Translations under genes and position numbers: made by a program
In this document: one piece after another, positions 55,752-64,000 of the stretch
Layout: every line of letters begins with the position of its first letter
How positions within the stretch are numbered: position 1 is the first letter of the stretch
Source: Chitinophagaceae bacterium
GTDB taxonomy: Bacteria; Bacteroidota; Bacteroidia; Chitinophagales; Chitinophagaceae
NCBI GenBank assembly: GCA_028288595.1
Contig: JAQBNK010000027.1
Coordinates: forward strand, 1 to 64,000
Reading direction: 5' to 3'
Length of the DNA: 64,000 bases
The notes under the pieces: model-generated
Databases searched by the model: none
Told to the model about the DNA's origin: nothing
What the model saw: only the letters and a program-made list of their open reading frames with translations

Positions 55752-57011
55752 CTAGACACTCAACCGAAAAGCATATTCCATTCTTTCTTGCTCTGCTTTC
55801 GAAATCTTATAGTGAATCGCTCTTTTTCTCCATGTAGCTATAACTTTTTGTATCCCGGTTATTATGCTTTTTGCTTCCTCCTGTTTTAGTCTGCAGTAGT
55901 CAGCTATTTCCAAAGCAAGATCGAGATCAAGAGCGTTATTATCCCCTGTTATGTTCAAACATAATTCAACACCATATTCATTGGGATTGATGTCATAAGC
56001 TGGGGATAAAATCCACCCATTTGATGTTAAGATAAAGCCATGGTTTCTTAGATGGTCATCCGTATTGCTGACACAAATGCTGAAAACGATCCTGCGCCAT
56101 AATTCATGAAGATCTTCTTGTGCCTGTGCACCATGTTTTGTTATAAATTCTATTATTTCAAGATAACCAGCTGCACCAGCATCTTCTCCATCTTTATGTC
56201 CTAAAAGTGTCATAGCAGATGCGAAGTGAATTCTTTCACCATTGACACGATCGAATCTTTTTGTAAGGTAGGTATGGTATTTATTATTGAACTTTTTTAC
56301 CGTTCCTTCTGCTACCCGGATGCCAGCCATACTTCCTAATTCGTTTACTACCATTTCCCATGCCGCTACATCTTTCTCATCATTCTTACTTGGGAACTTC
56401 GCAATCCACAGGCCATTGTTCTTATCTATTACACTTGCTTTAGGTCTTGCACCTCCCAGTGAAGAACCAGGAGCAATGAGCATGTTCAGCCATTTGAGGT
56501 ATTCTGGATCATCTGTGTTATCTTCTTCAAACTTTATACTGGCTTGTCCCAATTCGGAAAGTGAAGTCCATGGTGGTGATGCCATCTCTTTATTATCGTT
56601 CAGATAAGGACCATCAGCATCTACTTTAAAACGTAATGCACCCATCCGGTGAGAGTCAAAGACACCCAATAAAAAATCAGACTCCAGTAGTTTTTTTGGA
56701 GGACGGTTTTCTTGTTTAGCTATCACGGCTTCTCTTCGTTGCATCAAAATTCTACCCCACCTGTCGGGACAAGAATCGAGAAACACACCGAAGTTCGTTT
56801 TATCATCTCTTGGATAATAAGCACCTGAATACATCTGCAGATCAGCATCGATCATTTGTGAAAAACCTGACTTTAACCAGTCCTCCATATATTCAAAAGC
56901 AAAAGTTTCCTTACCCTTAGCTGAAGTGGCAGTAAGCTTACCCATTTCTTTAGGCCCATCCAAGCCTTGCCAATGGGCAAAAACCCGTATTTCTTTTTTA
57001 GTATTCGCCAT
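55752..57011 (-). CDS. hipA: HipA-family Ser/Thr kinase toxin
   Basis: This 419-aa protein has the HipA kinase layout. The N-terminal segment shows DSCPDRWGRILM (about 80), and the SSLGGARPKASV loop near residue 185 carries the likely autophosphorylated serine. The catalytic SNTDDHLRNHGF is about residue 315 and the metal-binding AYDINP about 338. It phosphorylates a target such as a tRNA synthetase in known members. It is two bases downstream of the HipB-like gene, completing a type II toxin-antitoxin pair. Confidence 0.92.
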   Translation of the reverse strand: MANTKKEIRVFAHWQGLDGPKEMGKLTATSAKGKETFAFEYMEDWLKSGFSQMIDADLQMYSGAYYPRDDKTNFGVFLDSCPDRWGRILMQRREAVIAKQENRPPKKLLESDFLLGVFDSHRMGALRFKVDADGPYLNDNKEMASPPWTSLSELGQASIKFEEDNTDDPEYLKWLNMLIAPGSSLGGARPKASVIDKNNGLWIAKFPSKNDEKDVAAWEMVVNELGSMAGIRVAEGTVKKFNNKYHTYLTKRFDRVNGERIHFASAMTLLGHKDGEDAGAAGYLEIIEFITKHGAQAQEDLHELWRRIVFSICVSNTDDHLRNHGFILTSNGWILSPAYDINPNEYGVELCLNITGDNNALDLDLALEIADYCRLKQEEAKSIITGIQKVIATWRKRAIHYKISKAEQERMEYAFRLSV

Positions 57012-57013
57012 GG

Positions 57014-57331
57014 CTATTTTTCTTTCTTTGGTGCCCTTTCTTTAACTACCAATTCAGCATCCTGAAGCTTTCTGCCTAATGCATCATCAATTCCTAATTG
57101 TAAGAGATCTTTTTCTAAACCCAGGACAAATAATACCCTGGCATAAGCACCCATGGCAACCCCCGGAGTTCCTTTCTCTATAGAAAGCAAGGTAGGGCGA
57201 CTAATATTGGCTCTTTCTGCTACTTGCTCTGCCGATAGCTTTCTGCGCAGCCGGGCCAGTTTTATATTCTCCCCCAATTCTTCTAAAATCTTTTTTAGAG
57301 AAGGTATGAGCCTTCCTTTTTTGTCAGTCAT
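57014..57331 (-). CDS. hipB: HipB-like HTH antitoxin
   Basis: This 105-aa Xre-type DNA-binding protein has the helix-turn-helix LARLRRKLSAEQVAERANIS followed by RPTLLSIEKG (about residues 21-50). It sits just before hipA, as antitoxins of this kind do, and should repress its own promoter. Inverted TTTACA/TGTAAA sites lie directly upstream. Confidence 0.9.
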   Translation of the reverse strand: MTDKKGRLIPSLKKILEELGENIKLARLRRKLSAEQVAERANISRPTLLSIEKGTPGVAMGAYARVLFVLGLEKDLLQLGIDDALGRKLQDAELVVKERAPKKEK

Positions 57332-57346
57332 AATGATAAATATAAT

Positions 57347-57384
57347 TTACAAATATAGGCAAAAATGTAAATAATATTTTACAT
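57347..57384 (-). promoter_or_regulatory. HipB operator region and promoter
   Basis: A perfect 20-base inverted repeat ATGTAAATAATATTTTACAT (57365-57384) and a further TTTACA half-site (57347-57352) lie upstream of hipB. On the minus strand TATATTTG (57358-57351) overlaps the half-site and matches the TAnnTTTG promoter element. An autorepressing operator is the natural reading. Confidence 0.6.
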
Positions 57385-57575
57385 TATATTAAACTTAACA
57401 TAGAAGGTCCATAAGCAAACTTCACAAAAAATGACTCATGGTTAAGAGATACAATGAAGAGAACAGCCCAGCCTGGCTAACTGATCCCGTTTAAAAAAGT
57501 CTTCCGGCACATTCAATTCATAGAATCGTTTGAGGCAGTCAGTCCCGTGACAGTTATGTAATTTCTAATTGAGTT

Positions 57576-59633
57576 TTAATAAACAACTTCAATTTTTTCC
57601 ATGTTACTATACCCTGCCGTTTTATAGATCGCTTTGATATAATAGGTGTAGACTGAATTTAGCTTTACATCGTTGTCGTCAAATATTTTTTTATCAGCGG
57701 GTATTGTAGCAATTAAGCTGACATCCTGATCATTATTATTTACGGAACGATAGATTATATATTCCTGTATATCTGTTTTAGTAACACTCCAATTTAATTC
57801 GATGTATTGTTTGTCATGAGACACATAGGCATTAAGGTTGTTGATTGCTTTATTTTTAGCATCTGCTTTTGCGACCTTTACATTGAATGGGGCTGAAAAA
57901 TTGCTTTTCAGGTTTCCAAAATCAACCGCCTGAATTTTATAGGCATAATCAGTAGCGCCCTGTATGTTTTTATCTAAATAGCTAGTGTCTCCGTTACTTA
58001 ACTCCACCAATTGTTTCCACGCTGATGAACTGTCTGTTCCATCTTTCCTGAATAACAAATAATTTTTTACATCAGAACTAAAGCTTTTTGCCCAATTGAC
58101 CTGTATTGATTTGTTTTCAACTACGGCGATATTTTTAATACTGGCTGGTGCTGGTGGTATCGTATCCGGCCTGTTTATATGGATCGAATCAGACTGGGCA
58201 GATTCATTAAATCGATTATCAAGAGCGACAATCCTGTAGTACACATTTGAATTCAGCTGGTTTAAAGAAAGTGTGTCTTTGAAACCCGTTGTAGCAAAAG
58301 GCGTCCCGTTTAAAACCGCATAACTTTTGCGGTTGGTAAATGAGCGGAAAATCCGATACCCTAAAAAATCGGGTTCGGTATTCATTTTCCATTTTAATGT
58401 CACCACTCCTTTGTTATCAACTGTTCCAATTAATCCTTTTGGAACAGCTGGTGGAATAGAATCCTTCAACTGATACAGATAAGGAGCAGATTCCATTACC
58501 TGATCCCGTTTAACTCCCATTGCTTTAATGACGAAATAATTCGAAGGGTCAGGCTTATAATCAAACACTGCCCTCAGATCTGTTCTGACCGGGAATTCAA
58601 GGACTTTATGATAAGAAGAATCCAGGTTTGTTTTTGACACCCATATCTCATACCCGCGAACAAGTTTCTTTACCGAATCGGGCATTGACCAGGCTAGTAT
58701 GAATTTCTTTTCAAGCGTATCAACAGTAAGTATGGTTGGTACTGCGCTTAAATCATTTGAACATGAACCGGATACTACAGCACCGGGGGGACTTTCTATC
58801 CCGAACATATTGGTCCCTTTTATTCTGTAATAATACACCTGATCGTTTTCCAGGCCCTTATCCTGGTATCGCATTATTTTCTTGGAAGGATCAGGCTCTT
58901 TAGTGTTGCCATCTTGTAAACTAGATATTAAGGGGTGATCGGTTAACGGGGTAAAATTGACGCTATCTTCAGAACGTTCTACTATCACTGCAAAATAATC
59001 ACCCATCACCGGTTTTATATCCCATTTCAGATTGGCTACCCGGTTACCAAAGTCTACTTGTAAAGCAGGCATCACAGGCATATTATTGGGTTCCTGAACA
59101 GAATATACAGCCAGTTTTTGTTTTATGGCATCAACATTTGCTACACTAACGCGGTAAGTATATTTTACTCCGCTTACTATTGTTGAATCTACAAACAAGG
59201 ATCCGGCAAGTATTGCATTTTCTCTTTTGTAAGATGATTGCACGATAAACATCGTATATAAAGCGTCCTCTGACTTTTCGGCATCAGGTTGTGAATAATC
59301 AGGTTGATGGTTTACAAAGAGCATTGTTTGATAGGCCGAACTTTTCTTATCATATTTATCTGCCTCTGTTTCGGAAATAGGTTTAATAGGTTCATTATTT
59401 AGCTTTACAAAACTACCATTAATGCCTCCCGCTCTTTCAATATTAAAGCCCAGTTTATTTGCCGAATGCCACTGAGTAGCATTTCCTAAAAACCAGCGCA
59501 GGTAAACTTTATTATTTACCTTAAAGGCTATCAGTTTAACTTCAAAATTATCCTTCCCGGTTTGTGCAAAACCTGAAAGAACAAAACATAGACAGAGTAC
59601 AGAAAGTATAACCCTGCCATAATTTTTATTCAT
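57576..59633 (-). CDS. Secreted protein with fibronectin-type-III-like domains
   Basis: This 685-aa protein has a signal peptide (MNKNYGRVILSVLCLCFVLSG, with cleavage near residue 25). Several Fn3-like domains follow, recognised by repeated Y(T/Y)Y-(R/K)I or Y-Y-I-K segments (VYYRIKG, VYYRIVA, YAYKIQAVD, YTYYIKA). The ATG giving MNKNYG is preferred over one 15 codons upstream. No C-terminal type IX sorting domain is evident. It begins 51 bases after the very large protein on the same strand, so the two are probably co-expressed. Confidence 0.8.
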   Translation of the reverse strand: MNKNYGRVILSVLCLCFVLSGFAQTGKDNFEVKLIAFKVNNKVYLRWFLGNATQWHSANKLGFNIERAGGINGSFVKLNNEPIKPISETEADKYDKKSSAYQTMLFVNHQPDYSQPDAEKSEDALYTMFIVQSSYKRENAILAGSLFVDSTIVSGVKYTYRVSVANVDAIKQKLAVYSVQEPNNMPVMPALQVDFGNRVANLKWDIKPVMGDYFAVIVERSEDSVNFTPLTDHPLISSLQDGNTKEPDPSKKIMRYQDKGLENDQVYYYRIKGTNMFGIESPPGAVVSGSCSNDLSAVPTILTVDTLEKKFILAWSMPDSVKKLVRGYEIWVSKTNLDSSYHKVLEFPVRTDLRAVFDYKPDPSNYFVIKAMGVKRDQVMESAPYLYQLKDSIPPAVPKGLIGTVDNKGVVTLKWKMNTEPDFLGYRIFRSFTNRKSYAVLNGTPFATTGFKDTLSLNQLNSNVYYRIVALDNRFNESAQSDSIHINRPDTIPPAPASIKNIAVVENKSIQVNWAKSFSSDVKNYLLFRKDGTDSSSAWKQLVELSNGDTSYLDKNIQGATDYAYKIQAVDFGNLKSNFSAPFNVKVAKADAKNKAINNLNAYVSHDKQYIELNWSVTKTDIQEYIIYRSVNNNDQDVSLIATIPADKKIFDDNDVKLNSVYTYYIKAIYKTAGYSNMEKIEVVY

Positions 59634-59683
59634 ACAATAGCTGGGAACGCGAATTATGATTTCATTTAGTGCTCTCATTATTA

Positions 59684-62600
59684 TTATTTATCGTCCAATG
59701 AACAATACGTCCCGGTTTCCATATTTACATCGAAGGAACCATTCCACGATAACCCGCAACAACCAACACTATATTTTACATTCAAAGCTCCTTTAAAATA
59801 TATAGGATTAGGGGCTCTCACTTCAAGGTTTGCAGTGATACTACCGCTTATTACAGAAAATGAAACGTTCTGACCAAAAACTGTAAACTTAATACCAGCT
59901 TCAGCTGCCAGATATGCCGATAAATTACCTTTCCCATACCAGCCATACAGACCTGCTGGTTGGTTAGTAGAGCTACAGATAAATCCATCTTTGTGTTTAA
60001 TCGTAATATCATAGGCAAGCCCACCACCAATTGATGCATACGCCCCGCCACCAGACCAGTCTAACTGTACTTTCACCCCAAAGCCATGTTTTACAACGAT
60101 ATCAGAACCATCGCTTTGAAGTGCATTCGTTGCCTGGAAATAAGTAGTAGCTCTCCCGGTAATAGGCCCCATATTCATGGTCAAAGCCATGGGATTATCT
60201 TTCGTTCCCAGGTTTATATACCAGGTTTTCTTCGAGTAATATATTTCTCCCGAACCGTCCCTTTTATTTTCATTTCCACCTTCAAACAATGTAGTACTGC
60301 CGGTTTCAAGAGAAGCATATACATCCATGTTAAAACTGAGCACCTCATTTGCGAGGTCTACCTTGGCTAAAAAATTACCCCAGAATGGCGGGCTTCCGTC
60401 GGGCCTCGTTCCAACAGGCATTACGGCATTGCGCTTTTCCGGTGGCTGCGCTTTTTCAATTGAATCAAGCTTGGCAACATCGGCTTCGTCTAACCATTCT
60501 TTTGCTTTCTTTAAAGCCTCTGCATCTGCTTTAACAGCATCTAACTTATCCTGGCCGGGTTGCGCCAAATAGGTATACTTTCCGTTTTGATACTCCGGGC
60601 CATATAGAGTTATCACCCGTGGCTCTGATTCTGACTTGTGGTTATATATTTTCAGAGACGCAGCATCCGGATTGTTAACCATAAAAAATGCTGCGGGCAG
60701 TGTACTTCCCGAAGGTGCAGCAGAGACAGTAGTAGTATATTTTTTATTAACGTAATAGCGCTGTTCGGGTGTTACCGTAATAACAGGTCCGCCATTGTTA
60801 GAAAGGATATTTTCTGAAATCAAAGCACTGTCCTGCCTGAACACTGAGCTGTCCTGTTGTAACTGCGCAGTAAACGCCTCCAGGTTTGTTTGGGCATTTT
60901 TCTGTAATTGCAAAGCGTCTTTATACTCCTGTGAATTAGGATTTGATTTTAGCTGGGCAACTTTGGCATTGGCAGCGGTTAAAGCGCTTGACATGGCAGA
61001 TTTGACGGCCGTATCCTGTTTTATTTTCTCTGCCGACTCTGCGAGGGCCAGTTTATTGAGGTTATCCTGTAAAGTAGCAGCCAATGCATTAAGTGAATCG
61101 GAAGATTTTATCAATGCCTTTTCCGCTGCAGTAAGTACAACCCCGGTTGCCAGTTTAACCCTCGGTCCCTTAGCCTTTTGAGCAGTACTTGCGGCTTCGC
61201 TGATTGTGACGAGGTTATTGAATTTGGTGAGTACGGTATTATAGGTACTCAATTTTTCATTGTATATAGCTGTCTTACTGGTAGCGATATTATCCAAAGG
61301 CGTTGCTACATTTTTAGAATACCTGTCTAATGAATCAACCAAATTGTTTCTTTTATTGGCTATTTCATTATAATAAATCATTTCAGTCTTTATGCTGCTG
61401 ATCAAATTACTCTTACCCTTTTTTGCAATATCCCATTGATCGCTCAGTATATCATAGACATCATAAATTAAATTAGCGCTATCACTCAACTTGGTAAGCC
61501 TTTCTTCCAAAACCGCTAAAACAGCAGTCAGGCTATCCCTTTTCTTTTTCCAGTCATTAATCATAACCCTGTTCTTAGCTGTATCCGTACCAATTTTGCA
61601 TCTCACCATGTTTGAATACGGGTGTTCGGCGCAAAGCTTACAATCCTTATATAATGTAGAAGTAATTTTAAGTTCATTCGTTTCTTTTCTGACTGGGATC
61701 GTAAGCAGTAATGCCGCATTTTTATCAGCAAAAACAGAATCTTTTACTTTTTGTATCCGGGTAGCTGTAGGTATACTGTAGTTGCCTTTTTTCGTACTGG
61801 TAATATCAATGGTATTATAGGGAATATTGAGTATTTCGCAAACCTTTGGCCATGCAACTTTATCAGCATCATTCAGGTAACTTCTGAAAATGTTATGATT
61901 TTGTACCGGGATATTCTGATAGTTACCATCGCCGCTCGATTGCGTATTATGTATGATTTCCGTGAGAAGAGCCACCAAAGAATCGGGTCCATGTTGATTT
62001 TTAAGCGCAATTTTTCTTTCTCTATCTGCGGTTTCCATGTCTTGTTTGGCAATTAACAATTGCTGGGAAACATCAGTAAGTTCAGCATTATCACCTTCTT
62101 CCAGGACATCGGAAATTTCATTCGTTAGCTCATCTGCCGCATTAGGTTTGTCAGCTTCTACTTCAGGATCATCCCCACTTCCTTCAACATATTCCAGTTC
62201 ATCATCATCATCTTCTTTTTCTTCTTCTACTTCGCCCTGTTTTTTAGTTTTGTTTTTTACTTTATATTTTATAACCGGGTTTCCTTTTTTATCCAATATG
62301 AGATTACCCTTTTTATCTTTTAAAACTTTCGGTTGAATCAGTTGTACTTGGGTTTCAAAAGTGGCGTTGCCCTTATCATCCAGTACAGGTTTACCTTTGT
62401 CGTCCAGAACAGGAATAGTGACTGTTTTACGGGTTGTGTTAACCATGATAGGGTCACCGGACGGATCCAATATTGGTTTACCGGATTTCGTTGTAGCAGC
62501 ACGGCTTGTAGTCTTGGTGGCCGTAGTTGTTTGAATCGCTTTCCCGTTTTTGTCTAACAGGGCTTTTCCTGATTTGTCTTTAAATGCAGTTGCCGTGGTT

Positions 62601-64000
62601 TTCTCCGTGGTTTTAGAAACCAGCGGCTTGCCTTTTTTGGTAGTAAGCGGTTTACCGGTTTTATCTACTAAGGGTTTGGATGTAATTTTAGGCGCTGCTG
62701 CTGTAACTGTTTGTGCCGGCTTTACTGTTTTAACAGTTTTTACAGGAGGTGCTTTTGCAGCAGCATCTGCAAGGCGGGATGCCTGCGTTGTTTTGTTACC
62801 TTTTGTTAGCGGAGTAATTTTGTTTTTTTCACTCTTCTCATCTACACCGGTTGAAAAGAACTGCGCATTCCCGCTGATAGAAAATTCATCTACGCCCCAG
62901 TTCTTATTAAATACAATTTCAATGCCTCCCCAACCAGACACAACGGTTTTTGTTACGAGTGCCAGAAATACACCGGCCCGCAGCCTCAAAAATGAGCTTT
63001 CATTTGGAATATAAGAAACGCCGGATGCGGTAATCGGATGTTCGTTATCGGGTGGAACAGGATCCATTCTATAGGTGGCGCCCCCACTGAAACCCTGTAT
63101 TTCGATAATGTTAAACAGTTTGATGTTTAGTCCCTTCGCATACGCATCAACATTCCAGTATGAAAACGAAGACCCGTCACTGTTGTATTTATTGCCGAAC
63201 ATTGCACCAGCCTTCACTTCTATAGTAGATACTTTCAATTTCACTACCCCATTAAAGCCCTTTCCATAAATGGAATCGTTCATGAAATCCAGGGTGCCGT
63301 CAAAGGAAACTTTACCAAATTCGGCATTGATCTTTATCTGGGTTAATTTGTATGAATCATATTTCCATTCACGTTTTGCCGTATCGTACCTGCTATAAAT
63401 ATCAAAGCCTGTTCCTCCTCCTATTTTACCATCCATTAGCTGCACATTTGCATCGAAATGCAAACAGGAATATTCTGCGTTGGCGTCATTTTTTACAGGC
63501 CGCTTAGCCTGGTATTCCACACTCACATCTGCACTAAAGCCCCCTATCTGCAATTGAGAAGCAGCACCCATTGACTTAACCGCCATGAATGGAGCTTCCG
63601 TTTGTAAAACCAATTCTTCAAAACTGGCATCGTCTATTGCAAAACTGACTTTGGATTTTTTAGCCTCCTCTTTCTTAGGAATGGGATCTAGTTTACCCCC
63701 GTTAAAAGAAAAACTGAATTTTCCCGACAAGTTAACTTTTGGCAGGAGTTTATTATCCTTGACAATTAATGTGAGATCAAAGGCAGGATCCACTAACAGA
63801 TATCCTTTCCACATATCTGCCTTGATACCATTGATCTCCCCGTGGGTTACATCAAAACCGCCGTCACTGTTCAGGGAGGCGGTATAGCCTATGCCTGATT
63901 GGTCACTGGTCTTATCTTCTATCGGCAGTACAAGTTTCCCCGAAAAATTTCCCTTTGCAATGACACCTTTCTGTATGTCCAGTTCGAATTTGTCAATACT
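59684..64000 (-). CDS. Very large secreted protein, C-terminal part (partial)
   Basis: The frame is open to the right edge, so at least 1,438 residues are encoded here and the N-terminus lies outside. Upstream of the first internal ATG the frame continues without a stop. From left to right in the protein there is a beta-rich region, then a repeat array built on D-K-x-G-K-P-(L/I) (about ten copies). An acidic, low-complexity stretch, a coiled-coil region and a Cys-containing beta domain ending GTYCSLDDK follow. No known family was recognised. It is probably a surface or secreted structural protein, a guess based on composition. Confidence 0.8.
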   Translation of the reverse strand, partial: SIDKFELDIQKGVIAKGNFSGKLVLPIEDKTSDQSGIGYTASLNSDGGFDVTHGEINGIKADMWKGYLLVDPAFDLTLIVKDNKLLPKVNLSGKFSFSFNGGKLDPIPKKEEAKKSKVSFAIDDASFEELVLQTEAPFMAVKSMGAASQLQIGGFSADVSVEYQAKRPVKNDANAEYSCLHFDANVQLMDGKIGGGTGFDIYSRYDTAKREWKYDSYKLTQIKINAEFGKVSFDGTLDFMNDSIYGKGFNGVVKLKVSTIEVKAGAMFGNKYNSDGSSFSYWNVDAYAKGLNIKLFNIIEIQGFSGGATYRMDPVPPDNEHPITASGVSYIPNESSFLRLRAGVFLALVTKTVVSGWGGIEIVFNKNWGVDEFSISGNAQFFSTGVDEKSEKNKITPLTKGNKTTQASRLADAAAKAPPVKTVKTVKPAQTVTAAAPKITSKPLVDKTGKPLTTKKGKPLVSKTTEKTTATAFKDKSGKALLDKNGKAIQTTTATKTTSRAATTKSGKPILDPSGDPIMVNTTRKTVTIPVLDDKGKPVLDDKGNATFETQVQLIQPKVLKDKKGNLILDKKGNPVIKYKVKNKTKKQGEVEEEKEDDDDELEYVEGSGDDPEVEADKPNAADELTNEISDVLEEGDNAELTDVSQQLLIAKQDMETADRERKIALKNQHGPDSLVALLTEIIHNTQSSGDGNYQNIPVQNHNIFRSYLNDADKVAWPKVCEILNIPYNTIDITSTKKGNYSIPTATRIQKVKDSVFADKNAALLLTIPVRKETNELKITSTLYKDCKLCAEHPYSNMVRCKIGTDTAKNRVMINDWKKKRDSLTAVLAVLEERLTKLSDSANLIYDVYDILSDQWDIAKKGKSNLISSIKTEMIYYNEIANKRNNLVDSLDRYSKNVATPLDNIATSKTAIYNEKLSTYNTVLTKFNNLVTISEAASTAQKAKGPRVKLATGVVLTAAEKALIKSSDSLNALAATLQDNLNKLALAESAEKIKQDTAVKSAMSSALTAANAKVAQLKSNPNSQEYKDALQLQKNAQTNLEAFTAQLQQDSSVFRQDSALISENILSNNGGPVITVTPEQRYYVNKKYTTTVSAAPSGSTLPAAFFMVNNPDAASLKIYNHKSESEPRVITLYGPEYQNGKYTYLAQPGQDKLDAVKADAEALKKAKEWLDEADVAKLDSIEKAQPPEKRNAVMPVGTRPDGSPPFWGNFLAKVDLANEVLSFNMDVYASLETGSTTLFEGGNENKRDGSGEIYYSKKTWYINLGTKDNPMALTMNMGPITGRATTYFQATNALQSDGSDIVVKHGFGVKVQLDWSGGGAYASIGGGLAYDITIKHKDGFICSSTNQPAGLYGWYGKGNLSAYLAAEAGIKFTVFGQNVSFSVISGSITANLEVRAPNPIYFKGALNVKYSVGCCGLSWNGSFDVNMETGTYCSLDDK

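Noticed and set aside
57420-57475. A short ORF MVKRYNEENSPAWLTDPV between hipB and the Fn3 protein
   Set aside because: It is only 18 codons and has no support from context or a family.
55522-57560. Integration of a mobile element at the tRNA-Arg gene
   Set aside because: The last bases of the tRNA (CCTGACGAGACCA) are not repeated on the other side of hipBA, and no integrase is present.

Overview
The window is chromosomal DNA from a member of the Bacteroidetes, most likely the family Chitinophagaceae. The evidence is a complete gldK-gldL-gldM-gldN set plus a porT-like gene (type IX secretion and gliding), a TamL/TamB pair, carboxypeptidase-regulatory TonB receptors, an ECF sigma factor followed by a membrane/barrel protein, DUF4271 beside hemD, and promoters of the form TAnnTTTG. 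No rRNA gene, intact insertion sequence or CRISPR array is visible.

Layout. 0-2.7 kb (minus strand): biotin carboxylase, biotin carrier protein and elongation factor P, closed by a perfect palindromic terminator. 2.8-11 kb (minus): a YtxH/holin-like/unknown trio leading into tamB and the lipoprotein barrel gene tamL. 11-14.5 kb: an aminotransferase, a gamma carbonic anhydrase, two small genes and rsgA. 14.5-18.3 kb (minus): a MoxR-DUF58-BatD-like-BatA group. 18.6-22.9 kb (plus): menG/ubiE, porT, a dihydroorotase-type amidohydrolase and a short MutS-type ATPase. 22.9-26.6 kb: an AT-rich decayed accessory island with a secreted protein, pseudogenes, a serine-recombinase fragment, a lipoprotein gene with a broken duplicate, and several very small plus-strand ORFs. 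26.6-29.3 kb: a glycosyltransferase and an ABC exporter. 29.4-36.4 kb: a TonB receptor with an operator-like promoter, an ECF sigma factor, its partner, a lipoprotein and uvrC. 36.5-41.4 kb (minus): gldKLMN. 41.6-52.4 kb: a DUF255 protein, hemD, DUF4271, hemW, gpsA, a periplasmic adaptor, a TolC-family protein and an amino-acid permease. 52.5-55.6 kb: a cobalamin riboswitch with a BtuB-like receptor, marC and tRNA-Arg(CCG). 55.7-57.4 kb: a hipBA module. 57.6-64 kb: an Fn3-type secreted protein and a very large secreted protein that runs off the right edge.

How the genes work together. Much of the window serves the cell envelope: TamL/TamB for outer-membrane assembly, GldKLMN and PorT for type IX secretion, two TonB receptors for nutrient import (one B12-controlled, one possibly metal-controlled), and two large secreted proteins that may need those machines. 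The rest is core metabolism (fatty acid, haem, phospholipid, menaquinone) and DNA repair.

The points most worth a second look are an EF-P with arginine at position 32 (the EarP/rhamnosylation type of tip loop), the recombinase fragment joined to a broken duplicate of a lipoprotein gene, paired operator motifs at the 29.4 kb receptor promoter, a repeat array in the large terminal protein, a strong hairpin between gldK and gldL, and several kinds of imperfect inverted repeat at gene borders. I did not find a clearly new multi-gene system. The 23.6-26.6 kb island is the best place to look, but much of it is decayed.
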